Shown here: piece after piece, positions 8,945 to 17,169 of the stretch
Position numbering within the stretch: the first letter of the stretch is position 1
Layout of the letters: every line of letters begins with the position of its first letter
Assembly: GCA_018268135.1 (NCBI GenBank)
Contig: JAFDXD010000089.1
Span: forward strand, 1-58,697
DNA from: Bacteroidota bacterium
GTDB lineage: Bacteria > Bacteroidota > Bacteroidia > Chitinophagales > Chitinophagaceae
Direction of reading: 5' to 3'
DNA length: 58,697 bases
Notes under the pieces: model-generated
What the model was told of the DNA's origin: nothing
The model's database searches: none
What the model saw: the letters and a program-made list of their open reading frames with translations, nothing else
Translations under genes and position numbers: made by a program

Positions 8945-10204
8945 ATGAACATACCACCACTTGCAGAGCGGCTTAGGCCTACCGTGTTAGAGCAACTTAC
9001 CGGGCAACAACATTTAACCGGGCAGGGTAGTATTTTACGCACTGCCATCGAAAACGGAAAAGTGCCTTCTATGATACTTTGGGGGCCGCCGGGTGTAGGC
9101 AAAACCACCCTTGCTAACGTGATAGCACAAACGCTTAAAATACCTTTTTACCAATTGAGCGCCATATCATCTGGTGTAAAAGAAATAAGAGAAGTAATAG
9201 AAATGGCCAGGTCTCAATCGGGTGTCATTTTATTTATTGATGAAATTCACCGGTTTAATAAAGGGCAGCAGGATGCCTTACTCGGCGCAGTAGAAAAAGG
9301 GATTATTACTTTAATAGGAGCCACTACAGAAAACCCTTCCTTTGAAGTAAACAGCGCTTTGCTTAGCCGCTGCCAGGTGTATGTACTAAAAGCTTTAGAT
9401 GAAAATGAATTACATACTCTGCTACAGCAGGCATTGGTAAACGACAGCATCTTAAGCAAAAAAAATATTACGCTTAAAGAAACAAATGCATTGATAATGA
9501 TTTCGGGCGGCGATGCCAGAAAACTATTGAACCTGCTGGAGTTGGTAACAGATGTAATGGGCAATAATGCTGTAATTACAGATGAAGATGTTATGAAAAT
9601 TGCCCAGCAACGAATAGCGCTGTACGATAAAAAAGGCGAACAGCATTACGATATTGTATCGGCATTTATAAAAAGTATGCGTGGCAGCGACCCTAACGGT
9701 GCCGTGTACTGGCTGGCACGTATGATAGAAGGCGGCGAAGATGTAAAATTTATTGCAAGGCGAATGCTCATTTTTGCCAGTGAAGATATTGGCAATGCTA
9801 ACCCCAATGCATTGCTGCTTGCCAACAGCACTTTTCAGGCGGTGAATGTAATTGGCTACCCCGAGAGTAATTTAATATTATCGCAATGTGCAATTTACCT
9901 GGCCTGCTCTGTAAAAAGCAATTCGGCTACAATGGCTATTGGCGCTGCATCTGCGGCGGTAAAGCTTCAACACGACCTGCCCGTACCTTTGCACCTAAGA
10001 AATGCTCCTACCAAAATGATGAAGCAAATGGACTACGGTAAAAATTATAAATATGCACATAACTACGATAATAATTTTGTGCTTCAACAGTTTTTGCCCG
10101 ATGCACTGGAGGGAAAGGTATTTTACTCTCCACAAAACAACTCAAGAGAAGAAGAGATTAGAAAATTTTTGAAAGAAAGATGGGGCAAAAAATATAATTA
10201 CTAA
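8945..10204 (+). CDS. rarA: Replication-associated recombination protein A (AAA+ ATPase)
   Basis: This 419-residue protein is of normal length for RarA/MgsA, a clamp-loader-like ATPase acting at stalled forks with SSB. Seen: the family N-terminus PLAERLRPTVLEQLTGQQHL, Walker A GPPGVGKT (residues 47-54), Walker B LFIDEIHRFN (about 96-105), sensor 1 GATTENPSF, and a C-terminal tetramerisation domain (GSDPNGAVYWLARMIEGGED; KNYKYAHNYDN). Start: the family begins within a few residues of this ATG, which supports it even though it leaves no room for a leader. elaA follows 19 bases later on the same strand. Confidence 0.96.
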   Translation: MNIPPLAERLRPTVLEQLTGQQHLTGQGSILRTAIENGKVPSMILWGPPGVGKTTLANVIAQTLKIPFYQLSAISSGVKEIREVIEMARSQSGVILFIDEIHRFNKGQQDALLGAVEKGIITLIGATTENPSFEVNSALLSRCQVYVLKALDENELHTLLQQALVNDSILSKKNITLKETNALIMISGGDARKLLNLLELVTDVMGNNAVITDEDVMKIAQQRIALYDKKGEQHYDIVSAFIKSMRGSDPNGAVYWLARMIEGGEDVKFIARRMLIFASEDIGNANPNALLLANSTFQAVNVIGYPESNLILSQCAIYLACSVKSNSATMAIGAASAAVKLQHDLPVPLHLRNAPTKMMKQMDYGKNYKYAHNYDNNFVLQQFLPDALEGKVFYSPQNNSREEEIRKFLKERWGKKYNY

Positions 10205-10223
10205 AAAGTACAGCCACTTTTTT

Positions 10224-10676
10224 ATGACAAACATAACATGGGATTGTAAAAGTTTTGAAAAACTTACTGCCACAGAACTATACGAAATATTAAAACTGCG
10301 AAACCAGATATTTGTAGTGGAGCAACAATGTGTGTACCTCGATACTGATGATAAAGATTTTGCTTCATATCATTTATGTGGCTGGCAGGATGGATTGCTT
10401 GTTGCCTATTTAAGAATTTTGCCACCTGGGCTTTCCTATACAGAGCCGAGCATTGGCAGGGTTTGCTGTAACCCTTCTGTAAGAAATAAGGGCATGGGTA
10501 AGGCCTTGATGACACAGGGCCTGGCATTTTGTTATCAATTATATGATGCAAAAAACATTAGAATAAGCGCCCAACTTTACCTGCTTGAGTTTTATAATAC
10601 TTTGGGTTTTAAGCAGGTAAGCGAGCTATACCTCGAAGATAATATACCCCATATAGAAATGCTGCACATTAAATAA
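10224..10676 (+). CDS. elaA: ElaA-like GNAT N-acetyltransferase
   Basis: The 150-residue protein matches the ElaA group of Gcn5-related acetyltransferases: the opening WDCKSFEKLTATELYEILKL then RNQIFVVEQQCVYLD, and later LRILPPG, IGRVCCNPSVRNKGMGKALM (acetyl-CoA pyrophosphate loop, R-x-x-G-x-G type) and YNTLGFKQVSE. The substrate of ElaA is not established. It is 19 bases downstream of rarA and likely shares its transcript. The start ATG follows a T-run and shows no Shine-Dalgarno, as is usual here. Confidence 0.88.
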   Translation: MTNITWDCKSFEKLTATELYEILKLRNQIFVVEQQCVYLDTDDKDFASYHLCGWQDGLLVAYLRILPPGLSYTEPSIGRVCCNPSVRNKGMGKALMTQGLAFCYQLYDAKNIRISAQLYLLEFYNTLGFKQVSELYLEDNIPHIEMLHIK

Positions 10677-10729
10677 CCAGCCTGTACAATAATTAAGAAA
10701 AACTTCCGTTTTAGTTGATAGCATACAAA

Positions 10730-10737
10730 TATGTTTA
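10730..10737 (+). promoter_or_regulatory. Candidate -7 box for the beta-barrel gene
   Basis: TATGTTTA fits TAnnTTT(G/A) and lies 35 bases before the ATG at 10773. The -33 element is not clear. Confidence 0.3.
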
Positions 10738-10772
10738 TCCAATTTCTGTAGAAATACTAAAACTGATTCCTC

Positions 10773-11762
10773 ATGAAATCAACTATACCCAACTTAGTTG
10801 GTAAAACCTTACTGGTAGTTTTGTGTACCTTTCTTTACACAAAATCTTTCTCACAGCATTTAATGTTTGGCGGCGATAAGCTTAAAATAGAAGCCGGGCT
10901 TAACTTTGGCCCTACATTCTTTTTGGGCGACCTTGGCGGGCATGCCGGCTATGGCACCAAGTTTATTAAAGATGTAAACCTTCCATTAACCAAATTAATG
11001 AAGGGCGCTTTTGTTTCAGTATATCCAAACGACTGGCTGGGTATAAGGGTAGCAGGGCAATACACTTATGTAGAAGGCCGTGATGATATTATTAATACCA
11101 AAGGAGTAAATGAGCTTTGGCGTAAGCAACGTAACCTCGATTTTAAAAGTAATATGTGGGAGGCTTATACAGCTGTAGAAATATACCCTACCATGCTTTT
11201 TAAAAAATATGATGATTATGACCCATTAATAAAACCTTATGTTTTTTTAGGTGTAGGAGTTTTTCATTTTGACCCGATGGGATCTCTTACAGATGCCAAT
11301 GGAAACACAACCTGGTATAAACTACAACCCTTGCATACCGAAGGGGAAGGTTTTCCGCAATACCCTGATAGAAAACCATATAAATTAACACAGGTAAATA
11401 TTCCGTTGGGTGGTGGTTTAAAAATAAGGTTGAGCGACAGGGTAAATACCGGTCTTGAATTATTATACCGTAAAACATTTACCGATTACATAGATGATGT
11501 TAGTACAAAATATATAGATCCAAATTATTTCTATACCAACTTAAGTCCTGCAGATGCGGCCATTGCAGCCAAAATTGCAGATAAAACTGTAGGGATTGTA
11601 ACACCGGGTGTAAACCGTTACCCTCCGGGTACACAAAGAGGAAACTCTAATAATATGGATGCTTACTTTTCATTTTTAGTAAAGCTAGGCGTACGATTTG
11701 GCTATAGCAGCAGCGAAGAAAGACGCTCTGCAAGACAAACAAGGTGCCCACATTTTTATTAA
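10773..11762 (+). CDS. Outer-membrane beta-barrel protein (DUF6089-like)
   Basis: The 329-residue protein has a signal peptide ending near SFSQ (about residue 28). A string of amphipathic beta strands follows: KIEAGLNFGPTFFLGDLGG, GIRVAGQYTYVEGRDD, KPYVFLGVGVFHFDP and GGGLKIRLSDRVNTGLELLY. The closing strand is AYFSFLVKLGVRFGY, after which the end is basic (SSSEERRSARQ). This is the layout of a Bacteroidota outer-membrane beta-barrel annotated as DUF6089. The function is not known. It looks monocistronic and is convergent with uvrA. Confidence 0.75.
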   Translation: MKSTIPNLVGKTLLVVLCTFLYTKSFSQHLMFGGDKLKIEAGLNFGPTFFLGDLGGHAGYGTKFIKDVNLPLTKLMKGAFVSVYPNDWLGIRVAGQYTYVEGRDDIINTKGVNELWRKQRNLDFKSNMWEAYTAVEIYPTMLFKKYDDYDPLIKPYVFLGVGVFHFDPMGSLTDANGNTTWYKLQPLHTEGEGFPQYPDRKPYKLTQVNIPLGGGLKIRLSDRVNTGLELLYRKTFTDYIDDVSTKYIDPNYFYTNLSPADAAIAAKIADKTVGIVTPGVNRYPPGTQRGNSNNMDAYFSFLVKLGVRFGYSSSEERRSARQTRCPHFY

Positions 11763-11991
11763 GAAATATAAAATGATTTAGTTTTGATTGATGATAAGGT
11801 AAGTGCATAGTATATAATAGAAGTTAAACCCCCGGGAAGTACAACGTATAATTTTATATGATGGTTATCCCTGAAACCACAAGAATAATTTCATTAATAT
11901 GCTGTGCCTTATTTTTAAAATGCCGTTGATGCATGCATTCATCAATAATTATTATACTCCTTTTTTTTAGTCGTATTTATAGAGCCGCCTA

Positions 11992-14871
11992 TTAATCTTT
12001 AGTATGCTTAAATTCTTCTTTTAAATATTTGGCAGTAAAGCTTTCTTTTACATTCAGCATATTTTTTGGCTCACCTTCATATAAAATAGTGCCACCACCG
12101 CTACCACCCTCAGGCCCAATATCAATAATATAATCTGCAGTTTTTATCATATCAAGGTTATGCTCTATTACCAATACGGTATTGCCTCTATCTACCAGCT
12201 TATTTAGTACATCCAATAAATGTTGTATATCCTGAAAATGCAAGCCGGTAGTTGGCTCATCTAAAATATAAAAAGTTTTACCGGTATCTCTTTTACTTAG
12301 TTCAGTTGCAAGTTTTACACGCTGCGCCTCGCCACCACTAAGTGTTACAGCGCTTTGCCCAAGTGTTATATAGCCCAATCCCACTTCTTGCAATACTTTT
12401 ATTTTTCTATAAATAAAAGGCACAGCATTAAAAAATTCAACGGCTTCATCTACCGTCATATTCAATACATCACTAATTGATTTTCCTTTGTATCTTATTT
12501 CAAGGGTTTCCCTGTTATACCGTTTACCATTGCATTTTTCGCAATGCACATATACATCCGGCAAAAAATTCATTTCTATTACACGCATACCTCCTCCTTC
12601 GCATACATCGCACCTGCCGCTTTTTACATTAAATGAAAAACGGCCTGCATTATAACCTCTTATTTTAGCCTCGGGCACTGCCGCAAACAAGGTTCTGATA
12701 TCAGTAAAAAATCCGCAATAGGTGGCCGGGTTGCTTCGGGGTGTACGCCCAATGGGGCTTTGGTCTATTTCTATTACTTTATCAATATTTTCTAATCCTT
12801 TTATTTGCTTATAAGGTAGTGGCTCCGTTTTTGAATGATAACAATATTTACTGAGCAAAGGATATAATGTTTCATTAATGAGGGTAGATTTTCCGCTACC
12901 ACTTACACCCGTTACCAATATTAATTTACCCAAAGGAAATTTTACATCTACAGCTTTGAGATTATTGCCGGTAGCGCCTTTTAGCTCAATAAATTTTCCA
13001 TTGCCTTTGCGGGTGCTTGCAGGTATGGCAATTTTTTTATTTCCGTTTAAATACAATGCTGTTTCTGAAGAAGTAGCAAGCACTTGTGCAGGAGTACCTG
13101 CACTTACTATTTTGCCACCGTGGCTACCTGCTTTGGGGCCAATATCTACCAGGTAATCGGCAGCAAGCATTATATCTTTATCATGCTCTACCACCAACAC
13201 ACTATTGCCTATATTTCGTAAATTTTGCAAAGCTGCTATCAGCCGTTGGTTATCTCTTTGGTGCAGGCCAATACTCGGCTCATCTAAAATATAAGTTATG
13301 CCCTGCAACTGTGAGCCTATTTGGGTAGCCAGCCTTATACGCTGATACTCGCCACCACTAAGGCTTTTAGAGGGGCGGTATAAAGTAAGATATGTAAGCC
13401 CTACATTCAGTAAAAACTGTAAGCGCTCTTTTATTTCTTTTAAAATATCCCTGGCTATTACATTTTGTTTATCACTTAATTTTTTATCGGCTGTTAAAAA
13501 CCAATTATACAATTTATCCAAATCCATCTCACTAAGCTCAGCTATATTTTTATCGGCTACCTTAAACCATAGGCTCTCTTTTTTTAACCTTGTGCCATTA
13601 CAATCATTACAGGTTTTTAACTCCATAAATTTTTCTGTCCACTCTCGTAGCCCTTCGGTACTTTGAGCCGACGAAAACCATCGCTTTAGCATGGGTATTA
13701 TGCCTTCATAACTTCCTGTATAAAATTCGGGAATGCTGTCTTCTGTACCTTCTATTTCCAGGGTGTTGGTAATACCCTTATCACCATACAATAGTAAATC
13801 TAACTGCTGCTGTGGTAAATCTTTTAAGGGCTTTGATAAATTTATTTTATTTTTTTTTGCAAACCCTTCTACCTGCTGATATACACTTGCATTGCGTTCT
13901 TCGCCCAGCGGCACAATGCCGCCTTCTTTTACACTGAGCGATTTATCTGGCATCAACAAATCAATATTAATGGTATAAATACTGCCAAGCCCTTTGCATA
14001 CCGGGCAGGCGCCATAAGGCGAGTTAAATGAAAATGCATTGGGTGATGGCTCTTCGTAACTAATGCCCGTATCTGTACACATTAGCTGCTTACTATACTG
14101 TGCTACACTATTATCGTCATTTATTAAAATAAATAAAAGATCTTTCCCCATTTGCAAAGCTTTCTGCACACTTTGGCTTAGCCTTAGCTTCATATCATCT
14201 GTTACCTGTAGCCGGTCTATCACTACTTCTATATCATGTATCTTGTAGCGATCCACCTGCATTCTTTCTTTTAGGTCAAGTACTTCGCCATCTACCCTTA
14301 CTTTTACAAATCCTTTTTTTCTAATGTCTTCAAACAGCTCCCGGTAATGCCCCTTGCGCCCACGTATCAATGGCGCCAGCAAATTAATTTTTTTGTTTTT
14401 ATACTTTTTAAAAATGGATTGTACAATTTCTTCTTCGCTAAATTTCACCATTTTTTTCCCCGTATTATAACTATAAGCATCGCTTGCCCTGGCATATAAT
14501 AAGCGCAAAAAATCGTAAATTTCTGTGATAGTACCCACGGTACTTCGGGGGTTTTTATTTGTAGTCTTTTGCTCAATAGAAATTACCGGCGACAGGCCTG
14601 TAATTTTATCAACATCAGGCCGCTCCATATCGCCCATAAATTGCCTTGCATAAGCGCTAAAACTTTCCATGTATCGCCGCTGCCCCTCATTATATAAAGT
14701 ATCAAATGCCAGCGACGATTTGCCGCTACCGCTTACCCCGGTAAACACTACCAGCTTATTTTTCGGAATCGAAATATCAATATTTTTAAGATTATGCTCC
14801 CGGGCGCCAAACACTTCTATACAATCATTTTCTTGTACTTTTTCAGCAGGCGCTGATTTTTTTGTAGCCAT
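11992..14871 (-). CDS. uvrA: Excinuclease ABC subunit A
   Basis: UvrA is the damage-sensing ATPase of nucleotide excision repair, working with UvrB and UvrC. Seen: two ABC ATPase halves with Walker A ([12 protein letters not shown] and [13 protein letters not shown]), two ABC signatures ([13 protein letters not shown] and [13 protein letters not shown]), and zinc-binding CPVCKG, CNDCNG, CDVCEG and CEKCNG. I choose the ATG at 14871 (959 residues) over the open frame to 14904 because a strong AAGGAGT lies seven bases before it, which is rare in this genome, and the longer version has an unlike-family extension. A -7 box TATCTTTA at 14889-14896 would start the mRNA near 14884. Confidence 0.97.
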   Translation of the reverse strand: MATKKSAPAEKVQENDCIEVFGAREHNLKNIDISIPKNKLVVFTGVSGSGKSSLAFDTLYNEGQRRYMESFSAYARQFMGDMERPDVDKITGLSPVISIEQKTTNKNPRSTVGTITEIYDFLRLLYARASDAYSYNTGKKMVKFSEEEIVQSIFKKYKNKKINLLAPLIRGRKGHYRELFEDIRKKGFVKVRVDGEVLDLKERMQVDRYKIHDIEVVIDRLQVTDDMKLRLSQSVQKALQMGKDLLFILINDDNSVAQYSKQLMCTDTGISYEEPSPNAFSFNSPYGACPVCKGLGSIYTINIDLLMPDKSLSVKEGGIVPLGEERNASVYQQVEGFAKKNKINLSKPLKDLPQQQLDLLLYGDKGITNTLEIEGTEDSIPEFYTGSYEGIIPMLKRWFSSAQSTEGLREWTEKFMELKTCNDCNGTRLKKESLWFKVADKNIAELSEMDLDKLYNWFLTADKKLSDKQNVIARDILKEIKERLQFLLNVGLTYLTLYRPSKSLSGGEYQRIRLATQIGSQLQGITYILDEPSIGLHQRDNQRLIAALQNLRNIGNSVLVVEHDKDIMLAADYLVDIGPKAGSHGGKIVSAGTPAQVLATSSETALYLNGNKKIAIPASTRKGNGKFIELKGATGNNLKAVDVKFPLGKLILVTGVSGSGKSTLINETLYPLLSKYCYHSKTEPLPYKQIKGLENIDKVIEIDQSPIGRTPRSNPATYCGFFTDIRTLFAAVPEAKIRGYNAGRFSFNVKSGRCDVCEGGGMRVIEMNFLPDVYVHCEKCNGKRYNRETLEIRYKGKSISDVLNMTVDEAVEFFNAVPFIYRKIKVLQEVGLGYITLGQSAVTLSGGEAQRVKLATELSKRDTGKTFYILDEPTTGLHFQDIQHLLDVLNKLVDRGNTVLVIEHNLDMIKTADYIIDIGPEGGSGGGTILYEGEPKNMLNVKESFTAKYLKEEFKHTKD

Positions 14872-14877
14872 TATTTT

Positions 14878-14896
14878 ACTCCTTGTGGTAAAGATA
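14878..14896 (-). promoter_or_regulatory. uvrA promoter -7 box and strong Shine-Dalgarno
   Basis: On the minus strand TATCTTTA (14889-14896) is followed by AAGGAGT (14878-14884) seven bases before the ATG at 14871. The site is notable because most starts in the window have no recognisable Shine-Dalgarno. It decides the start codon. Confidence 0.5.
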
Positions 14897-15074
14897 CGCA
14901 ACACATTTTGCTAAATAATTTATCATTACTCCTTTTTTAAAAAAAATTTGACTGGCCGGGCAATGCCTGATAAAATTTTGAAAAAAAATACTTCTGTAAT
15001 AAAGTTATAAAGCCCTCATCTACAATTAATTTACTGGCAAGGTGATTTTAAAATAAAAAAATCATAGAATATTA

Positions 15075-15107
15075 TTTGGAATTAACCCTTCACAGTTTAT
15101 AACTTTG
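15075..15107 (+). promoter_or_regulatory. Promoter of the SAM-riboswitch/hom transcript
   Basis: TTTG at 15075-15078, 21 bases, then TAACTTTG at 15100-15107. Both elements match the Bacteroidota sigma-70-type consensus (TTTG and TAnnTTTG) exactly. The predicted start near 15112 lies about 17 bases before the riboswitch P1 helix. Confidence 0.75.
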
Positions 15108-15127
15108 CAGCAGTTCTTTACAGCTTT

Positions 15128-15261
15128 ACTTATCAAGAAAGGTGGAGGGTTATGGCCCTACGATACCTTGGCAACCTGTTCAATATCCTTTTTAGTAACA
15201 AGGTGCCAATTCCATCCCGGTTTTATTTTTAATACAAATAAAGCCATGGGGACAGATAAGT
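15128..15261 (+). promoter_or_regulatory. SAM-I riboswitch (S-box) aptamer
   Basis: All conserved S-box blocks are present in order: P1 5' strand ACTTATC (15128-15134), AAGAAAGGTGGAGGG, TGGCCC, the GGCAACC block of P2/P4, AAGGTGCCAATTCC of P3/P4, and P1 3' strand GATAAGT (15255-15261). The class binds S-adenosylmethionine and usually represses methionine-pathway genes. Here it precedes homoserine dehydrogenase, whose product homoserine feeds methionine and threonine synthesis. Confidence 0.95.
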
Positions 15262-15327
15262 CAGATTCATCGCTTATAAATTATTAAAATATTAAAAGCC
15301 CATCTGATTTATCGGTTGGGCTTTTTC
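15255..15327 (+). terminator. Riboswitch expression platform: antiterminator and intrinsic terminator
   Basis: The terminator stem is AAAAGCCCA (15294-15302) with TGGGCTTTT (15317-15325) and a T-run. The P1 3' strand and its extension, GATAAGTCAGAT (15255-15266), can pair over 12 positions (one G-U) with ATCTGATTTATC (15302-15313), which is most of the terminator loop. That helix cannot coexist with the hairpin. SAM binding locks 15255-15261 into P1 and so favours termination: an OFF switch. Confidence 0.85.
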
Positions 15328-15402
15328 TTTGCCTGCCATCGCCCCTTTTTTTTAAGTAATACTGTAGTTAAAAAAATTAATCTATACAAAAAACTGTATT
15401 AC

Positions 15403-16686
15403 ATGTCAACGAAAAGTAAAGTACCCGTACTACCCGTATCAAAAAATTTAACCCTTGGACTATTTGGCTTTGGTGTGGTAGGCAAAGGATTGTATGATGT
15501 ATTACAATCTACCCCGGCATTGCAGGCAAGCATAAAAAAAATATGTATTAAAAATGAAGGCAAGCAAAGGGCAATTAGTAAAGATCATTTTACCACCCAT
15601 GCTTCTGAGCTCTTAAATGATGAGAGCATCAATGTAATTGTAGAATTGATAGATGATGCAGATGCTGCATTTGCCATAGTAAAAGAAGCTTTACAAAAAG
15701 GCAAAGCAGTAGTAAGCGCCAATAAAAAAATGATTGCAGCCCATTTTGAAGAATTGCTTTACCTGCAACATGAATATAATGCAACCTTCTTGTATGAAGG
15801 CTCCTGCTGCGCCAGCATCCCCATTATCCGAAACCTTGAGGAATACTATGATAATGATCTTTTATCATCTGTAAAAGGTATCATTAATGGCAGCACCAAT
15901 TATATCCTTACAAAAATTTTTGAAGATAATCTTTCATTTAAAGATGCCTTAATACAGGCTCAGCAACTGGGCTTTGCAGAGAGCAACCCTGCATTAGATA
16001 TTGAGGGGCACGATGCCGCCAACAAACTTTCTATTTTACTTGCCCATGCTTTTGGAAGCATTGCATCGCCTTCTAATTTTATTTACAATGGCATCACCGG
16101 CATTAAACAATCAGATGCTGAAGTGGCTAAACAAAAAAACCTGAAAGTAAAATTAGTAGCTACAGCTCAAAAAATAAATGACAATGAACTGGCTGCTTTT
16201 GTATTGCCACAATTTGTAAACAGTCAGGATGATTTGTACAACGTAATCAATGAATTTAACGGGCTGGTTACAGAAAGTAGTTTTGCTGATAAGCATTTTT
16301 TTAAAGGCAAAGGCGCTGGAGCTTACCCCACGGCTGCAGCGGTATTGAGCGATATTGCCGCCCTTAGATACAGTTACAAATATGAGTATAAAAAATACCT
16401 GCAGGAAAATAAATTAACCCTCTCTAATAATTATTATCTCAAAGTATTTGTAAGCGCAGATAACATAGATAAGATAAATAAAGATGCTTTTGAATGGATT
16501 GAAGAATGGCACAACGAACGGGGCAATTGCTGGGTGGTAGGCATTATTCATGCTGAAAAACTTATTCAAAGCGATTGGTGGAAAGCAGATGGCGTATCAT
16601 TAATTCTTTCGCAAAATGCTATCATTGAAAATGTAGAATATAAAAAAATTGGTAAAATGAGCCTGCAACTTGCGGGTATTTCATAA
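15403..16686 (+). CDS. hom: Homoserine dehydrogenase
   Basis: It reduces aspartate semialdehyde to homoserine, the branch point to methionine and threonine. Seen: NAD(P)-binding GLFGFGVVGKGLYDVL at the N-terminus, NKKMIAAHF, then catalytic-domain motifs GIINGSTNYILTKI, GFAESNPALDIEGHDAANKL (substrate and catalytic Asp/Lys region) and GKGAGAYPTAAAVLSDIA. The C-terminal ~90 residues resemble a diverged ACT-like domain. I use the ATG at 15403 (428 residues): the open frame from 15316 starts inside the terminator hairpin. A terminator at 16708-16740 closes the unit. Expression should drop when SAM is plentiful. Confidence 0.93.
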   Translation: MSTKSKVPVLPVSKNLTLGLFGFGVVGKGLYDVLQSTPALQASIKKICIKNEGKQRAISKDHFTTHASELLNDESINVIVELIDDADAAFAIVKEALQKGKAVVSANKKMIAAHFEELLYLQHEYNATFLYEGSCCASIPIIRNLEEYYDNDLLSSVKGIINGSTNYILTKIFEDNLSFKDALIQAQQLGFAESNPALDIEGHDAANKLSILLAHAFGSIASPSNFIYNGITGIKQSDAEVAKQKNLKVKLVATAQKINDNELAAFVLPQFVNSQDDLYNVINEFNGLVTESSFADKHFFKGKGAGAYPTAAAVLSDIAALRYSYKYEYKKYLQENKLTLSNNYYLKVFVSADNIDKINKDAFEWIEEWHNERGNCWVVGIIHAEKLIQSDWWKADGVSLILSQNAIIENVEYKKIGKMSLQLAGIS

Positions 16687-16707
16687 TCTTCTTTTTTGTT
16701 TTTATTG

Positions 16708-16740
16708 AAAAAAGGGCAGAAGTAATATTCTGCCTTTTTT
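16708..16740. terminator. Intrinsic terminator after hom
   Basis: GGCAGAA (16715-16721) and TTCTGCC (16728-16734) form a stem with A- and T-tracts on either side, 22 bases past the hom stop. Confidence 0.85.
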
Positions 16741-16856
16741 GTACTCAATATGGCTCTCACCCATTTTTAAATCCTTAAATCAATCATTATATTTTAGGAT
16801 TGTGTTAAATCCGGTAAAAATTTTGTCAATTTAATTGTTTCATAACATTAAAATTT

Positions 16857-16885
16857 TTTGTTATTAAAAGCATTTTTTAACTTAG
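16857..16885 (+). promoter_or_regulatory. Candidate promoter of the 66-residue membrane protein
   Basis: TTTG at 16857-16860 and TAACTTAG at 16878-16885 (one mismatch to TAnnTTTG), with a slightly short 17-base spacing. The ATG follows 17 bases downstream. Confidence 0.4.
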
Positions 16886-16901
16886 TATCAAAATATTAAC
16901 C

Positions 16902-17102
16902 ATGAGCAAAACAACCAAAATAGTATTAGGAGTAACAGCATTGGCCATAGTAGGAGCATTGATACATATCACAAGAAAACACAATAGGGAAAAGGTATTA
17001 AAAGCGGCATCAGATGAAGGGTACGAAACTGCTCAGGATGTATTGTTTCCCAAGCATACACGAAGCAAAGACTTGAAATACGGCCCGGTATATGCAGAAT
17101 AA
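16902..17102 (+). CDS. Small single-span membrane protein, function unknown
   Basis: The 66-residue protein has one hydrophobic segment (IVLGVTALAIVGALIHIT, residues ~7-24), then a charged cytoplasmic tail (RKHNREKVLKAASDEGYETA). Its own promoter-like sequence and a very strong terminator 20 bases after the stop support it as a real gene despite its length. It resembles YtxH-like small membrane proteins in layout only; I do not claim membership. Confidence 0.7.
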   Translation: MSKTTKIVLGVTALAIVGALIHITRKHNREKVLKAASDEGYETAQDVLFPKHTRSKDLKYGPVYAE

Positions 17103-17121
17103 TTTTACAGTTTGTTTTTAT

Positions 17122-17155
17122 AAAAAATGCGCCCTTAAAAAAGGGCGCATTTTTT
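17122..17155. terminator. Strong bidirectional terminator
   Basis: AAAAAATGCGCCCTT and AAGGGCGCATTTTTT form a 15-bp stem around AAAA. It serves the convergent genes ending at 17102 and 17170. Confidence 0.9.
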
Positions 17156-17169
17156 ATATCAGTCAATGA

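Noticed and set aside
15316-15402. Longer N-terminus of homoserine dehydrogenase
   Set aside because: It would start on TTG inside the riboswitch terminator, and the extra residues do not look like the family.
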